Positions 38,203-47,904 are shown, counted from the first letter of the stretch. The stretch is 64,000 nt of DNA from Methylobacillus gramineus (GCF_020532675.1 NZ_JAJAVE010000001.1:310001-374000), one strand, 5' to 3'. Numbers and translations are program-made. The notes: generated by a model from the letters alone, not told the origin.

Positions 38203-40446
38203 ATGGAATCACCTCGTTTATTAAGCGCCTATCGCCCCTATTGGGCCAAGCGTTTCGGCACATCCCGCATTTTACCCATGAGTCGCGCTGAAATGGATAT
38301 TTTGGGTTGGGATAGTTGCGACATTATTCTGGTCACGGGCGACGCCTATATTGATCATCCAAGCTTTGGTATGGCCTTGATCGGCCGTCTGCTGGAAGCC
38401 CAAGGCTTTCGTGTAGGAATTATTGCACAACCGGACTGGCAGTCAGCAGATCCTTTCCGTGCCTTGGGTAAACCCAACCTCTATTTTGGTATTACCGCTG
38501 GCAATATGGATTCCATGGTCAACCACTATACGGCTGACCGCAAGATACGTTCTGATGATGCGTACACTCCAGATGCGGTTTCGGGCAGGCGTCCTGATCG
38601 TGCCATCCTGGTCTACTCGCAGCGTTGTCGTGAGGCCTTTCCTGGAGTGCCGCTGGTGATTGGGAGTATTGAGGCATCTTTGCGCCGTATTGCCCATTAC
38701 GATTACTGGTCAGACAAAGTCCGTCGCTCGGTCTTGGTCGATTCCAAGGCTGATATCCTGATTTATGGCAATGCTGAACGTGCCTTGGTGGAAATCAGTC
38801 ACCGCATTGCCAAGGGTGAAACTCTCAGCGACATTACGGATATTCGTGGTACCGCGTTTTTACGCAAAGTCCTGCCAGAAGGTTGGCAAGAGGTGGCATC
38901 CACGGCACTGGATCGCCCAGGAAAAGTGGATACCCCGGTTGACCCCTATGCCATGGAACCTGCGATGGAAAAAACCGGTGCCTCTTGTGCATCGACTTCC
39001 GCGGCTGCAGCTGCTGCGGCTGATTTGGGCCCTGGAGTGCAGGCCATTACCATTGTGCGCAAGCCGAAGGCAGACCGCAGCAAACAATTCATTCGCTTGC
39101 CTGATTTTGAGGAAGTTGCGCGCAATCCAGTGCTGTATGCGCATGCCTCACGCGTATTGCACCTGGAAGCCAATCCCGGCAATGCGCGCGCGCTGGTTCA
39201 GCGCCATGGTGACCGAGAAGTGTGGCTGAATCCGCCGCCGATTCCTTTGACCACCAAGGAAATGGACTACGTCTACGACCTGACCTATGCGCGTACGCCG
39301 CACCCGGTTTATGAAAAAGCCCGAATCCCTGCCTGGGAGATGATCCGCTTTTCGGTCAATATCATGCGCGGTTGTTTTGGCGGATGTACTTTTTGCTCGA
39401 TCACGGAACATGAAGGCCGTATCATCCAGAGTCGCTCTGAAGAGTCTATTCTGAAGGAGATCGAGGAAGTTCGCGATAAAGTCGAGGGTTTTACTGGCAC
39501 AATCTCTGATCTTGGTGGCCCTACAGCCAATATGTATCGACTGGCCTGCAAGAGTGAAAAAATCGAGAAATCCTGTCGCAAGCTGTCATGCGTATTCCCC
39601 GGCATTTGTGAAAATCTTGATACCGACCATTCCGCCTTGACCCAGCTTTACCGCAAGGCGCGCGCCATTAAAGGCATCAAGCGTATCCAGATCAGTTCTG
39701 GTTTGCGCTATGACCTGGCGGTGAAATCACCCGAGTACGTCAAGGAGCTGGTGCAGCATCACGTGGGCGGTTATCTCAAGATAGCGCCTGAGCACTCTGA
39801 AGAAAATGTGCTCAACAAAATGATGAAGCCGCGCATGGATGCCTATGACGAATTCAAGGCCATGTTCGAGAAGTTCTCGCGTGAAGCAGGTAAGGAGCAG
39901 TATCTGATCCCTTACTTCATTGCGGCACACCCGGGCACCACAGATGAAGACATGCTGAATCTGGCGCTCTGGCTCAAGAAGTATGATTTCAAGCTCGATC
40001 AGGTGCAGACATTCACGCCCACGCCGATGGCAATGGCGACGGCCATGTATCATTCCGGCAAAAACCCGTTGCGCAAGGTGACTGAGGATAGTGAAGATGT
40101 GCCTATCCCCAAAGCGGGTAATGTGCGCCGCCTGCATAAGGCGTTTATTCGCTATCATGACCCCAACAACTGGCCAATGCTGCGTGAGGCACTGAAAAAT
40201 ATGGGCAGGGAAGACCTGATCGGGAATAGCAAGAAACACTTGATTCCAGCCTGGCAACCGATTGTCGCCAAGCAGCCTGTGCCTGCCAATGGCAGTCGCC
40301 GTCCGGCCAAGGTGCCGTTTGCTGCTGGGAGTGGCAAGCCCGGGAATGGTAAGCCTGGTGTTTCCAGACCGGCTTTAGGCAAGCCGGTGGCCGCAAAGCC
40401 GAGCCAGGGTAAACCGGTCAAGAAAAACAACCGCCCACATCGCTAG
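38203..40446 (+). CDS. ygiQ: YgiQ-family radical SAM protein
   Basis: A 747-residue protein with an N-terminal domain characteristic of UPF0313. The radical SAM cluster CFGGCTFC (CxxxCxxC) lies near residue 391, followed by [21 protein letters not shown] and an HPGTTDEDM segment. An insertion of Ala-rich sequence occurs near 265-275. A basic low-complexity tail (about 690-747) has repeated G-K-P units. It is a full-length member; the reaction it catalyses is not established. A terminator lies 30-55 bases after it, inside the next gene. Confidence 0.93.
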   Translation: MESPRLLSAYRPYWAKRFGTSRILPMSRAEMDILGWDSCDIILVTGDAYIDHPSFGMALIGRLLEAQGFRVGIIAQPDWQSADPFRALGKPNLYFGITAGNMDSMVNHYTADRKIRSDDAYTPDAVSGRRPDRAILVYSQRCREAFPGVPLVIGSIEASLRRIAHYDYWSDKVRRSVLVDSKADILIYGNAERALVEISHRIAKGETLSDITDIRGTAFLRKVLPEGWQEVASTALDRPGKVDTPVDPYAMEPAMEKTGASCASTSAAAAAAADLGPGVQAITIVRKPKADRSKQFIRLPDFEEVARNPVLYAHASRVLHLEANPGNARALVQRHGDREVWLNPPPIPLTTKEMDYVYDLTYARTPHPVYEKARIPAWEMIRFSVNIMRGCFGGCTFCSITEHEGRIIQSRSEESILKEIEEVRDKVEGFTGTISDLGGPTANMYRLACKSEKIEKSCRKLSCVFPGICENLDTDHSALTQLYRKARAIKGIKRIQISSGLRYDLAVKSPEYVKELVQHHVGGYLKIAPEHSEENVLNKMMKPRMDAYDEFKAMFEKFSREAGKEQYLIPYFIAAHPGTTDEDMLNLALWLKKYDFKLDQVQTFTPTPMAMATAMYHSGKNPLRKVTEDSEDVPIPKAGNVRRLHKAFIRYHDPNNWPMLREALKNMGREDLIGNSKKHLIPAWQPIVAKQPVPANGSRRPAKVPFAAGSGKPGNGKPGVSRPALGKPVAAKPSQGKPVKKNNRPHR

Positions 40447-40455
40447 GGAAACCAG

Positions 40456-41364
40456 GTGGATCAACTATTTTCTTTTAAAAGCCTCTTGCGAGGCTTTTTT
40501 TCTGTGCTGGCAATGCTGCTGCTATCTCAGTCAGCCATTGCGCGCGATATACCCAATATCCCGGTGACTGAAAATGGCATGCTATGGAAGCTGGAATCCA
40601 GGCAAGGCACCATCAGTTATTTGTTTGGCACGATACACACCGATGATCCACGAGTGACCAACCTGACTGAGTCCGTGACCAGGGCGCTCGAAGGGAGTGA
40701 CGTGTTCTTGATGGAAATACTGCCTTCCAGTGACACGGCGCCTTATTTTATGCGTGATATCAGCCTGGACCAGTTGGTGAATCAGCAGGAGCTGGAAAAA
40801 GTCTTTGAGCTTGCCGATTTTCATGTGATTGACCGCGATCTGGTCTTGCGCATGAAGCCCTGGCTGCTTGCCATGGTATTTGATCTGCCTAGCTCGCAAT
40901 CTCCTTATACCCTGGATGTGCAGCTGTATATGCAAGCGCAGCGGGCGGGGAAAAAGGTACAGGCATTGGAAAGTGCCAGTGAGCATTTTGGTGCACTGGA
41001 GAATATCAGCAGAGAAGAACAGTTATTGATGCTACGCAGTGTGCTGGCACGCAGCCAGGAAGAGAAAGAGGCGGATTTCGAGCGCCTGATCAGTGCCTAC
41101 GAGGCTGGTGATTTGCGTAAAGTTGGCGAGCTGGATGAGCAGATGACAGGAGATACCCTGCCTAAAGCTTTGTGGGACAAGCTCAGGGTGAAATTGCTGG
41201 ATGAGCGCAATGTGCTGATGGCTGAGAGGATTGAAAGTGCCGCCATGAAAAAGGCGGTGTTTGCCGCAGTGGGGGCGGCGCATCTGCCAGGAGAGGGCGG
41301 GTTGATCACGCGCATGAGGCAAAAAGGTTTCAAAATCAGCCCGGTTCAATTGCTTTCTCACTAG
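40456..41364 (+). CDS. TraB/GumN-family exported protein
   Basis: A 302-residue protein. It has a signal peptide with basic n-region (FKSLLRG), a hydrophobic core and cleavage after AIA (about 30). The TraB/GumN core follows: GMLWKLES, YLFGTIHTDDPR with the conserved GTIH, LMEI, and the C-terminal AVGAAHLPGEGGLITRMRQKGF. The family is related to Tiki metalloproteases. The start is GTG at 40456, ten bases after ygiQ. Nucleotides 40477-40502, inside the signal-peptide codons, form a complete terminator hairpin. Confidence 0.88.
   Translation: MDQLFSFKSLLRGFFSVLAMLLLSQSAIARDIPNIPVTENGMLWKLESRQGTISYLFGTIHTDDPRVTNLTESVTRALEGSDVFLMEILPSSDTAPYFMRDISLDQLVNQQELEKVFELADFHVIDRDLVLRMKPWLLAMVFDLPSSQSPYTLDVQLYMQAQRAGKKVQALESASEHFGALENISREEQLLMLRSVLARSQEEKEADFERLISAYEAGDLRKVGELDEQMTGDTLPKALWDKLRVKLLDERNVLMAERIESAAMKKAVFAAVGAAHLPGEGGLITRMRQKGFKISPVQLLSH
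40477..40502 (+). terminator. Terminator inside the start of the TraB/GumN gene
   Basis: AAAAGCCTC-TTGC-GAGGCTTTTTTT is a canonical 9-bp terminator 31 bases after the ygiQ stop. It also encodes residues 8-16 of the downstream protein. Confidence 0.75.
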
Positions 41365-41393
41365 GAGGACATTGCCTCCATCATCTCAAATAG

Positions 41394-42587
41394 TCAGCTT
41401 CGGTGGAGGCCAGTGTTTTTTTGCCGTTTGATAGCAAACTGATAGACGCGGCGTTTTTTCCACCAGATAAGAATACCGGTAATAATCAGCATGGTCACTG
41501 CAATGCCACTCACCGCAATCATGATGCGGCCAGCGAGTCCAAAAGCCTTGCCTGAATGCAGGGGAAACATCCATGCCGTGAAGGTGTCCCCCGCTGTGTT
41601 CCCTGTCTCCCACTGAATGCTATTGGCTAGGCCAGTCCTGGCATCAATGACGACATAAGAGTATCCCAGGATATCGAGCCAGATGCCTTTGGCGCTAAAA
41701 GAGACATGAAATTGATGCAGTTCTGCAGCGTAATACACACTCTGCACCTGAGCCTTGATATGACTTTCTTCTAAGTATCGTTTACCGATGAGCACCGCGT
41801 CTTGAAATGTAATTTGTTCTGTTGACAGTGTCAGCTCAGTATCAGTCGCCGCAGGCAGTCGAACTGAAATGGGAGAGAATATGTTGACGACTGGGGCAAA
41901 TACCTCCTCATAAAGATTGAGGCGCACGGACGATACAGCCAACACAAGCAGCAGCATCCATAGCCATAGTCCACTTGCGCGATGTAGGTCGTAATTCATG
42001 CGAATTGATCCTGTGGAACGTTTGATTAGCCAGGCTTGTTTCCATGACGACCAAGAAAATTGTTTACGTGGTAAGGTTAGGTACAAGCCGATAAAACAAT
42101 CAAGCGTCCAGAATATAGCGACCATGCCGAGTAGCCAGATGCCCCATTTTCCAGGTAAAAGTAATGAGTAGTGCAGCTTGTAAATCAGGGGAATGAGATT
42201 GTCGCGAGTGAACGCTGGATCTCGTGTATTGCGTTTTCCAAGTTCGAGGCCAGTGTATGGGTTAATAAATATTTTGTTATGCGTCACGGCATCGTCGCCT
42301 GGCCATGATTGCAAATAGAATATTGCGCTGTGATCTGGCTGTGCGTTCAGGTTGATCTGGTTTACTCGGGCTTGTGGGTGGCGCGAGGCAACTATGTCCC
42401 GGAGCTTATAAGGGGAAAGCGGCTCATTTCCCGTTGGCAGGACCTTGAATAGGTGCGGGTTAAGCCAGCTATCCAGCTCATGCTCAAATGCAATGATGCT
42501 GCCAGTCAGGGCGGCAATCGCTAAAAAAGCAGCGATGGCCAGCCCACCATAACGGTGTATAGCCAGCAGGACCCCTCTGGTCGACAT
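41394..42587 (-). CDS. PepSY-associated TM protein of the iron-uptake module
   Basis: A 397-residue inner-membrane protein with four helices: about 12-34, 142-167, 205-225 and 352-376. PepSY-type periplasmic segments lie between them, and conserved His residues fall within or next to the helices (IHRYGG, KLHYSLLL, YDLHRASGLW, MFPLHSG). Members next to siderophore receptors are thought to reduce ferric siderophores at the inner membrane. It starts 11 bases after the TonB receptor gene, so they share a transcript. Confidence 0.88.
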   Translation of the reverse strand: MSTRGVLLAIHRYGGLAIAAFLAIAALTGSIIAFEHELDSWLNPHLFKVLPTGNEPLSPYKLRDIVASRHPQARVNQINLNAQPDHSAIFYLQSWPGDDAVTHNKIFINPYTGLELGKRNTRDPAFTRDNLIPLIYKLHYSLLLPGKWGIWLLGMVAIFWTLDCFIGLYLTLPRKQFSWSSWKQAWLIKRSTGSIRMNYDLHRASGLWLWMLLLVLAVSSVRLNLYEEVFAPVVNIFSPISVRLPAATDTELTLSTEQITFQDAVLIGKRYLEESHIKAQVQSVYYAAELHQFHVSFSAKGIWLDILGYSYVVIDARTGLANSIQWETGNTAGDTFTAWMFPLHSGKAFGLAGRIMIAVSGIAVTMLIITGILIWWKKRRVYQFAIKRQKNTGLHRS

Positions 42588-42598
42588 GTGATAGTGGC

Positions 42599-45001
42599 TT
42601 AGAACTCTATACCAATCGAGCCGATGATGCGGCGAGGGTAGCCAGGATGTATTTCGCCGCGTGTGGATGACGCATTGAAGTATTCCTTGTCCAGCAGGTT
42701 TTCAGTGTTTAGTTGTGTGGTGATTCTATGTTGGCTGGTTTTCCACTGGTATGACAGGTACAGATCGGTACGCATAAAACCGGGCAGCATGAATGAGTTC
42801 GCATTGTCTCCCTGACGCTGGCCTTGAGCCACAATACCGCCGCCCAGGCTTAGGCCATCTAGTGTCCCTGTCAGCTTATATTTCCCCCACAAGCTAGCGG
42901 CATGTTTCGGTGTTCCTGAGAGCTGGTTGCCTTGGTTGCCATTGTTGTCTCTGGTCAAGGTGGCATCGGTATAAGCGTAATTGGCAATCAGACTGAGATG
43001 GGGGCTTATGTGCCCTGTAATATCAATTTCGACACCACGGCTGCGGGCCTCTCCTGATTGAACGTTGAATCCTGTATTGATTGAGTCTGCGGTCAATACG
43101 TTTTGCTTGGTCAGGTGGTAGAGCGCAAGATTGGCTGCAACACGGCCATCCAGCAATTCACTTTTAAAGCCTGTTTCATATTGCTGTGCGGTTTCTGGCT
43201 TGAATGCCTTGCTATTGAATGACGTGCCCGAGTTGGCTGCGCCGAATGATTCGGTATAACTTCCATAGACCGATAGTGCGGGCGTTAGCGCAAATACGAT
43301 CCCTGTACGAGGTGAGAAGCCTTCATCATCGGTTTTGGTTCTGGCTGTACTGGATTCGCTCACGGTTTTTGCCTGGTCATACCGACCTCCAAACAGCACA
43401 TGCACTCTGGAAGACAGTTGAATCTGGTCCTGTATATAAATTCCATGCCAGTCATTTTTGGCGCTGTTATGTCTGAATGCCGCATTAGGTTTTGCGAGGT
43501 TATAGCTGGGATTAAACACATCCACAGCAGGAAAGGCAGTGAAAGCAAAAGGGGCATGGTTAGATGCCGAATAGTAATCGGCGCCAATCAGTGTTTTGTG
43601 TGCGAGGCTACCAGTCTTGAATTTGCCTTCAAGCTCCAGCGCATTGAAATTTGCCCGGAAATTCTCCTTTTGCTCAAAATAAGTTCGGCTCATCGTACGC
43701 CTATCACTATTAAGTGTCCCCGATGGATTGACTTGTATTGCATGGCGGTTTGTTTGTTCTGAGACAAATTGATGCCGCAATGTCCAGCCTGGGGTGAAAT
43801 CGTGTGACCATGTGATGCCCGCCTGGGTTGATTCATTCGATTGTCCGGCAAAGGGTGTGGCAAGATTGGTGCTGATAGGAACGGATGCTGGACGTTGACC
43901 GATGGCAACGACACCTCGGTCTAGCTCCTGCTTGGTTTTTTCATATTGCAGATTAAAGTTGATATGTGTCGAGTCACTGATTTTCCACGTTAATACGGGG
44001 GCAAAATAACTACCTTCGCTATCAATAAAGTCGCGGAAGGAGTCACTATTCTCGTAAGCGGCATTGATACGGTATAGCACGGACTGATCTTCGTTAAGCG
44101 GGCCCGTGCTATCCAGTGTGGTTCTATAAAGATCATTGGAACCGAACTGTTGCTTGATGGCGTGGTAAGGAGTGCTCAGCGGCTGCTTGGACACCTGGTT
44201 GATAATGCCGCCAGGCTCACCTCGACCATAGAGGACGGAGGCAGGGCCTTTTAACACTTCAATACGCTCAATATGGGCCGTGCCTTGCAGGAAACTGCCA
44301 AGTGATCGTCCTCTATAGCCATCGCGCAAGACGATGCTGCTTAAAAACCCGCGTGCATAGTACTGCTGTATGGTATTGCCGCCGTTGTATGAGGGGATGA
44401 TGCCACTGACCATTTCCAGGCCCTGCTGCAGCCGGATGGTCTGCCGCTCATCCAGCACATCTCTTGTGACAATTTGGATGGAAGACGGGACTTCCATCAA
44501 TGCAGTATCTGTCTTGGTGGCCGTTCGGCTGCTTTTTACCAGATATCCCTGTACGGGTTCTGATGCCGTATTTTTTGTAGCGTGAACACTCATTTCAGGC
44601 AATCTTGTCGCGCTATTGTCGTCAGGGGATTCCTTTAATAGCTTGATCTTGCGTAATGAATAAGCGCCTCCTCCACGATTTTCCAGGCTATAAGCACTGC
44701 CTTTTAACAGTTGTTCAAAGCCTTCCTCAATACTGTAAATACCTTTCAGTCCTGGGCTTTTCAGGCCTGCGAGTAATGTAGCGTCAAATGATAGCTTGGT
44801 GCCCGTGATGGCTGCAAATTCAGCTAGGATATGTCCCAGTGGCCCTGCAGCCAGCTCATATGGTTTTTTGTCACTTAAGGCAGCTTGTACTTCTGCCAGT
44901 ACTGGCGTGCTCAGTATGCTGGTGGCAATTCCCAGGCTGAGAAGCGCATATTGAATGGCTGGACGCAGGCGCCTGGTATGAAGTGTTGGTGCGGATGACA
45001 C
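42599..45001 (-). CDS. TonB-dependent siderophore receptor with signalling (STN) domain
   Basis: An 800-residue outer-membrane receptor. It has a signal peptide, then an STN domain (about 48-115) that signals to FecR. A plug (about 170-290) contains VPSSIQIVTRDVL and GRGEPGGIINQVSK. A 22-strand barrel ends YPRRIIGSIGIEF. It is FecA/FpvA-like in layout, so ligand binding can activate the adjacent FecR-FecI pair. The GTG start at 45001 is supported by GGGAG. The ligand is unknown; a ferric siderophore is most likely. Confidence 0.94.
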   Translation of the reverse strand: MSSAPTLHTRRLRPAIQYALLSLGIATSILSTPVLAEVQAALSDKKPYELAAGPLGHILAEFAAITGTKLSFDATLLAGLKSPGLKGIYSIEEGFEQLLKGSAYSLENRGGGAYSLRKIKLLKESPDDNSATRLPEMSVHATKNTASEPVQGYLVKSSRTATKTDTALMEVPSSIQIVTRDVLDERQTIRLQQGLEMVSGIIPSYNGGNTIQQYYARGFLSSIVLRDGYRGRSLGSFLQGTAHIERIEVLKGPASVLYGRGEPGGIINQVSKQPLSTPYHAIKQQFGSNDLYRTTLDSTGPLNEDQSVLYRINAAYENSDSFRDFIDSEGSYFAPVLTWKISDSTHINFNLQYEKTKQELDRGVVAIGQRPASVPISTNLATPFAGQSNESTQAGITWSHDFTPGWTLRHQFVSEQTNRHAIQVNPSGTLNSDRRTMSRTYFEQKENFRANFNALELEGKFKTGSLAHKTLIGADYYSASNHAPFAFTAFPAVDVFNPSYNLAKPNAAFRHNSAKNDWHGIYIQDQIQLSSRVHVLFGGRYDQAKTVSESSTARTKTDDEGFSPRTGIVFALTPALSVYGSYTESFGAANSGTSFNSKAFKPETAQQYETGFKSELLDGRVAANLALYHLTKQNVLTADSINTGFNVQSGEARSRGVEIDITGHISPHLSLIANYAYTDATLTRDNNGNQGNQLSGTPKHAASLWGKYKLTGTLDGLSLGGGIVAQGQRQGDNANSFMLPGFMRTDLYLSYQWKTSQHRITTQLNTENLLDKEYFNASSTRGEIHPGYPRRIIGSIGIEF

Positions 45002-45109
45002 GATGTACTCCCTTGTGTATTGGTATCGGGTTTCCCTGTGAATCAGGGTTTCATCATGTACACCGGATGAGCGGGAAAAAAGTATCAGGTTGAGAGAATT
45101 AAATGTGGG

Positions 45110-46066
45110 CTAGGTCTGCAGTGGTTCGATGCTGACCCAATATCGGGTCATGGAGTGGATCTGGATTGGTAAGGTTTTTTTCAGCAACTCCAAGCTAGCA
45201 TCGCTATCCAAAAGTGGGAAAGCGCCTGATACACGCATGTCTTGAATGGCGGGATGACAACGCATTATTCCTGAGCGGTAACGTGACAGTTCAGCGACCA
45301 GGTCTCCCATCCGCATGTCCTGGGCAAGCAGCATGCCTTGATTCCACAGGGCTAGTGCGGGATCCAGCGTTTGCGGGCCCTGGATGCTATTGGCATTGAA
45401 TATAGTTTGTTCACCGTGATGAATCACGCTGGTCTGGCGCTGAGGCAATTCAATGCGCACAGCGCCTTCAAAAACCCCCAGCAAGGTATGGTCAGCATGA
45501 TTTCTGACGTTAAAACGGGTGCCAAGTGCAGTCAGCTTGCCATGGGGCGTACTGACGATGAAAGGGCGTTGTGCCGGGTCTTGATGACCTGTTTCGATGA
45601 GAATCTCGCCATGATGCAGAATGAGCTCTCGTTGCCGGGGAGTATATCGAATATCCAGGCTGGTAGCCGTGTTGAGTATGAGTGTGGTACCGTCGGCCAG
45701 TTGCAAGGCATGTTGTTCACCAGTGGCGGTATGATAATCTGCTTGCCAGTCTTGCCAGGGCAGGGTTTTGTAAGCAATCCACGCACCTGGACCTGCGGCC
45801 AGCAATAAACCCAAGCCGTGTATCAGTTTACGACGCTGCTGACGGTGCAGGCGCTGGAGTGTGTGATGCCCAATATCGACAGGCACTTGCTCAAAAGTAG
45901 TCAGCAGCCGTTCTGCACGTTGCCAGGCCTGGTCATGCTGCAAGCTTTGTTGACGCCAGGCTTCAAAGGCTTGGTGACTGGATGGGCTGATCTCGCCCGA
46001 TTGGAGGAGTACCAGCCACTCGGCGGCTTGTTCCAGTATGTGCTGATCGAGAATGGCGGGAGTCAT
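45110..46066 (-). CDS. FecR-type anti-sigma/signal-transducing protein
   Basis: A 318-residue inner-membrane protein. Its N-terminal anti-sigma-type region (DUF4880, LEQAAEWLVLLQSGE...FEAWR) is followed by one membrane helix (about 84-100). The periplasmic FecR domain contains LADGTTLILNTATSLDI and LTALGTRFNVR. It would relay receptor occupancy to FecI. The start at 46066 gives a four-base ATGA overlap with fecI; a start at 46081 is possible. Confidence 0.9.
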   Translation of the reverse strand: MTPAILDQHILEQAAEWLVLLQSGEISPSSHQAFEAWRQQSLQHDQAWQRAERLLTTFEQVPVDIGHHTLQRLHRQQRRKLIHGLGLLLAAGPGAWIAYKTLPWQDWQADYHTATGEQHALQLADGTTLILNTATSLDIRYTPRQRELILHHGEILIETGHQDPAQRPFIVSTPHGKLTALGTRFNVRNHADHTLLGVFEGAVRIELPQRQTSVIHHGEQTIFNANSIQGPQTLDPALALWNQGMLLAQDMRMGDLVAELSRYRSGIMRCHPAIQDMRVSGAFPLLDSDASLELLKKTLPIQIHSMTRYWVSIEPLQT

Positions 46067-46569
46067 AGTGCGATCAGGCATGTGACAAACGCTTGTTGCA
46101 TATGGCGCTTGACGGTGATCAACGAGATGCCGAGTTGATCGGCAATCTGCTGATATTTCATTCCCTCAAGCTGTGCCAGCATGAAAATCTTCCTGGTCTT
46201 GCCTGACATCCCGTGAAGTAATTGATCAATCCGTGCCAAGGACTCCAGAATCAATAGGCGGCTTTCTGGGGAGGGCACATGGGTTGGCGGCAGCAGGGCA
46301 ATGGTGGCTTGATAAGCGCGTTCAATTTCCTGGTGGCGCCAGTGGTCAATAATCAGGCCTTTTGCAATATGTGTGATCAAGGCACGTGGCTCGTGCCCAA
46401 TATGCTGAAGCCGCTCTTTATCCATCAGCCGCATGAACGTGTCATGGGCCAGGTCAGCGGCATCCCATGAGTTACCCAGTTTCTTGCGTAGCCAACCGTG
46501 CAGCCAGCCATGATGGTCGCTATATAACGAATGGAGTTGCTGTTGGGCTGCTAGGTCAAAACTTGACAT
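46063..46569 (-). CDS. FecI-type ECF sigma factor
   Basis: A 168-residue ECF sigma factor with regions 2 (DAADLAHDTFMRLM) and 4 (LAQLEGMKYQQIADQLGISLITVKRHM). It is probably controlled by FecR and directs transcription of the receptor operon. It heads the fecI-fecR-receptor-PepSY cluster. A partial Fur-box match lies just upstream. Confidence 0.93.
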   Translation of the reverse strand: MSSFDLAAQQQLHSLYSDHHGWLHGWLRKKLGNSWDAADLAHDTFMRLMDKERLQHIGHEPRALITHIAKGLIIDHWRHQEIERAYQATIALLPPTHVPSPESRLLILESLARIDQLLHGMSGKTRKIFMLAQLEGMKYQQIADQLGISLITVKRHMQQAFVTCLIAL

Positions 46570-46578
46570 GGAAAATAA

Positions 46579-46597
46579 TTAAATAAGAATCGTTACT
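46579..46597 (-). promoter_or_regulatory. Candidate Fur box upstream of fecI
   Basis: A 19-base segment, AGTAACGATTCTTATTTAA on the minus strand, agrees with the Fur consensus at ten of 19 positions by my alignment and lies 10-28 bases before the start codon. It is only suggestive. Confidence 0.4.
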
Positions 46598-46704
46598 AAT
46601 TTTAGCGAATATCATGATGGCTACGCAATGCATTTGCTTCAGACCACTTGCCTGCAGGCACGCAGGCTATAATCTATCTACACTCATCCTCAGGATCACA
46701 GCTT

Positions 46705-47271
46705 ATGGCTGACCGTATCAATCTTCGCCCCCTGGAGCGTAACGATCTGCATTTTGTGCACAAGCTCAATAATAATGACACCATCATGCGCTACTGGTTT
46801 GAGGAGCCGTACGAGGCGTATGACGAGTTGGTTGCACTGTATGACCGACATATTCATGAGCAGAATGAGCGGCGTTTCATCATCCAGCTGGAGACAGGAG
46901 AGTTAGCGGGCTTGGTCGAGCTGGTGGAGATCAACTATATTCATAGACGGGCAGAGTTCCAGATTATCGTCGCTCCGGATTATCAGGGACGGGGTCTGGC
47001 CAAGTCAGCGACACGCATTGCGGTGGGTTATGCTTTCCGCGTACTGAATCTGCATAAGGTCTATCTGGTTGTCGATCAGGATAACCTGGCCGCGATTCAT
47101 ATTTATGAAAGCTGTGGGTTTGAGGTGGAGGGGCACTTGAAGGAAGAATTCTTTTCCAACGGATCCTATCGTGATGCTCTGCGCATGAGGCTGCTGCAAG
47201 GAGATTATTTGCGCCATGTGGGCGCGGCCCCGGTCGATGCATCCGTATTGCGCGAATGGCAAGACGAGTGA
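46705..47271 (+). CDS. speG: Spermidine N-acetyltransferase
   Basis: A 188-residue GNAT enzyme. It matches E. coli SpeG closely as I recall it: [59 protein letters not shown] and [14 protein letters not shown]. It acetylates spermidine to prevent polyamine toxicity. The ATG at 46705 gives the usual length. It is convergent with the gdx gene, and its stop codon sits at the edge of a 12-bp inverted repeat. Confidence 0.93.
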   Translation: MADRINLRPLERNDLHFVHKLNNNDTIMRYWFEEPYEAYDELVALYDRHIHEQNERRFIIQLETGELAGLVELVEINYIHRRAEFQIIVAPDYQGRGLAKSATRIAVGYAFRVLNLHKVYLVVDQDNLAAIHIYESCGFEVEGHLKEEFFSNGSYRDALRMRLLQGDYLRHVGAAPVDASVLREWQDE

Positions 47272-47284
47272 GCTTGCCATTCGC
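47252..47284. repeat. 12-bp inverted repeat at the speG/gdx convergence
   Basis: Arms GCGAATGGCAAG/CTTGCCATTCGC with a nine-base loop have no T run. The left arm is the end of speG. It probably acts as a bidirectional transcript end. Confidence 0.7.
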
Positions 47285-47292
47285 TATTGCAG

Positions 47293-47607
47293 TTAAGACA
47301 CCACTTTCAGGCCGATAATCGAGCCTATCAATAACAGCAGGAACAGTAAGCGCAAGGTACCGGCTGGGTCGCCAAACAGCCAGATACCGATGATGGCGGT
47401 GCCACATGCACCGATGCCGGTCCAGACTGCATAAGCGGTGCCTAGTGGTATGCCCTCCAGCGCTTTTGTCAGCATGAAGAAACTCAGGAAGGCAAAAATC
47501 AGGAAGCCGATAGAGGGTAAGGGTTTGCTGAAGCTTTCAGACATCTTCAGGCAGGTGGTAAAGCCGATTTCAAGCAGGCCAGCGAGTACTAGGTATATCC
47601 AGGACAT
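47293..47607 (-). CDS. sugE: Small multidrug resistance family guanidinium exporter (Gdx/SugE)
   Basis: A 104-residue protein with four membrane helices. It begins SWIYLVLAGLLEIGFTTCLK, with the conserved Glu of helix 1 and the SugE/Gdx pattern, and contains AYAVWTGIGACGTAIIG. Members of this subtype export guanidinium in exchange for protons. The assignment to Gdx rather than the multidrug Qac subtype is reinforced by the guanidine-II riboswitch upstream. It has a good ribosome site (AAGGGA) five bases before the ATG. Confidence 0.92.
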   Translation of the reverse strand: MSWIYLVLAGLLEIGFTTCLKMSESFSKPLPSIGFLIFAFLSFFMLTKALEGIPLGTAYAVWTGIGACGTAIIGIWLFGDPAGTLRLLFLLLLIGSIIGLKVVS

Positions 47608-47628
47608 ATTGTTCCCTTTCGTGCAGAT

Positions 47629-47670
47629 CGGGTCGTCCCGGATGTAATGACCATAATGGGGTCGTTCCCC
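47629..47670 (-). ncRNA. Guanidine-II (mini-ykkC) riboswitch
   Basis: On the minus strand two small hairpins are separated by 17 bases. The upstream one is GGGG-AACGA-CCCC (47670-47658) and the downstream one CGGG-ACGA-CCCG (47640-47629). The second has the canonical ACGR loop in a GGG/CCC stem; the first has one extra A in its loop. The ribosome site and ATG of the Gdx/SugE gene follow within 22 bases. The pair of ACGR hairpins before a sugE/gdx gene defines this class, in which guanidinium binding pairs the loops and exposes the ribosome site. Confidence 0.85.
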
Positions 47671-47754
47671 TTATGTCGATAATAGCAAGATACTTTGCCA
47701 TTGAGTGATTAGCCTGATTTTTTCACGCCCAAGTTTGGCTGTCAAATGCCGAGT

Positions 47755-47904
47755 TCAGGAGTGCAGTCCGATGGCATGCATGAAAAGCCGCATCAGATAG
47801 GCCGCAGCGAGCATGGCGAGCACACTCGCCGTCCATATTGATATAAGCCAGAGCAGGCGTTTTAGCCACAAGGCGCGCGGTTTGGCAGGATTAGTGATAG
47901 CCAT
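47755..47904 (-). CDS. DUF2474-family small subunit-like protein of the bd oxidase
   Basis: A 49-residue protein, MAITNPAKPRALW... to ...HAIGLHS. It has a basic N-terminus, one membrane helix (about 16-38) and a short tail. It overlaps the end of cydB by 14 bases. Size, topology and position match the DUF2474 proteins found after cyanide-insensitive-type cydAB genes, comparable in place to CydX. It probably stabilises the oxidase in the inner membrane. Confidence 0.8.
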   Translation of the reverse strand: MAITNPAKPRALWLKRLLWLISIWTASVLAMLAAAYLMRLFMHAIGLHS

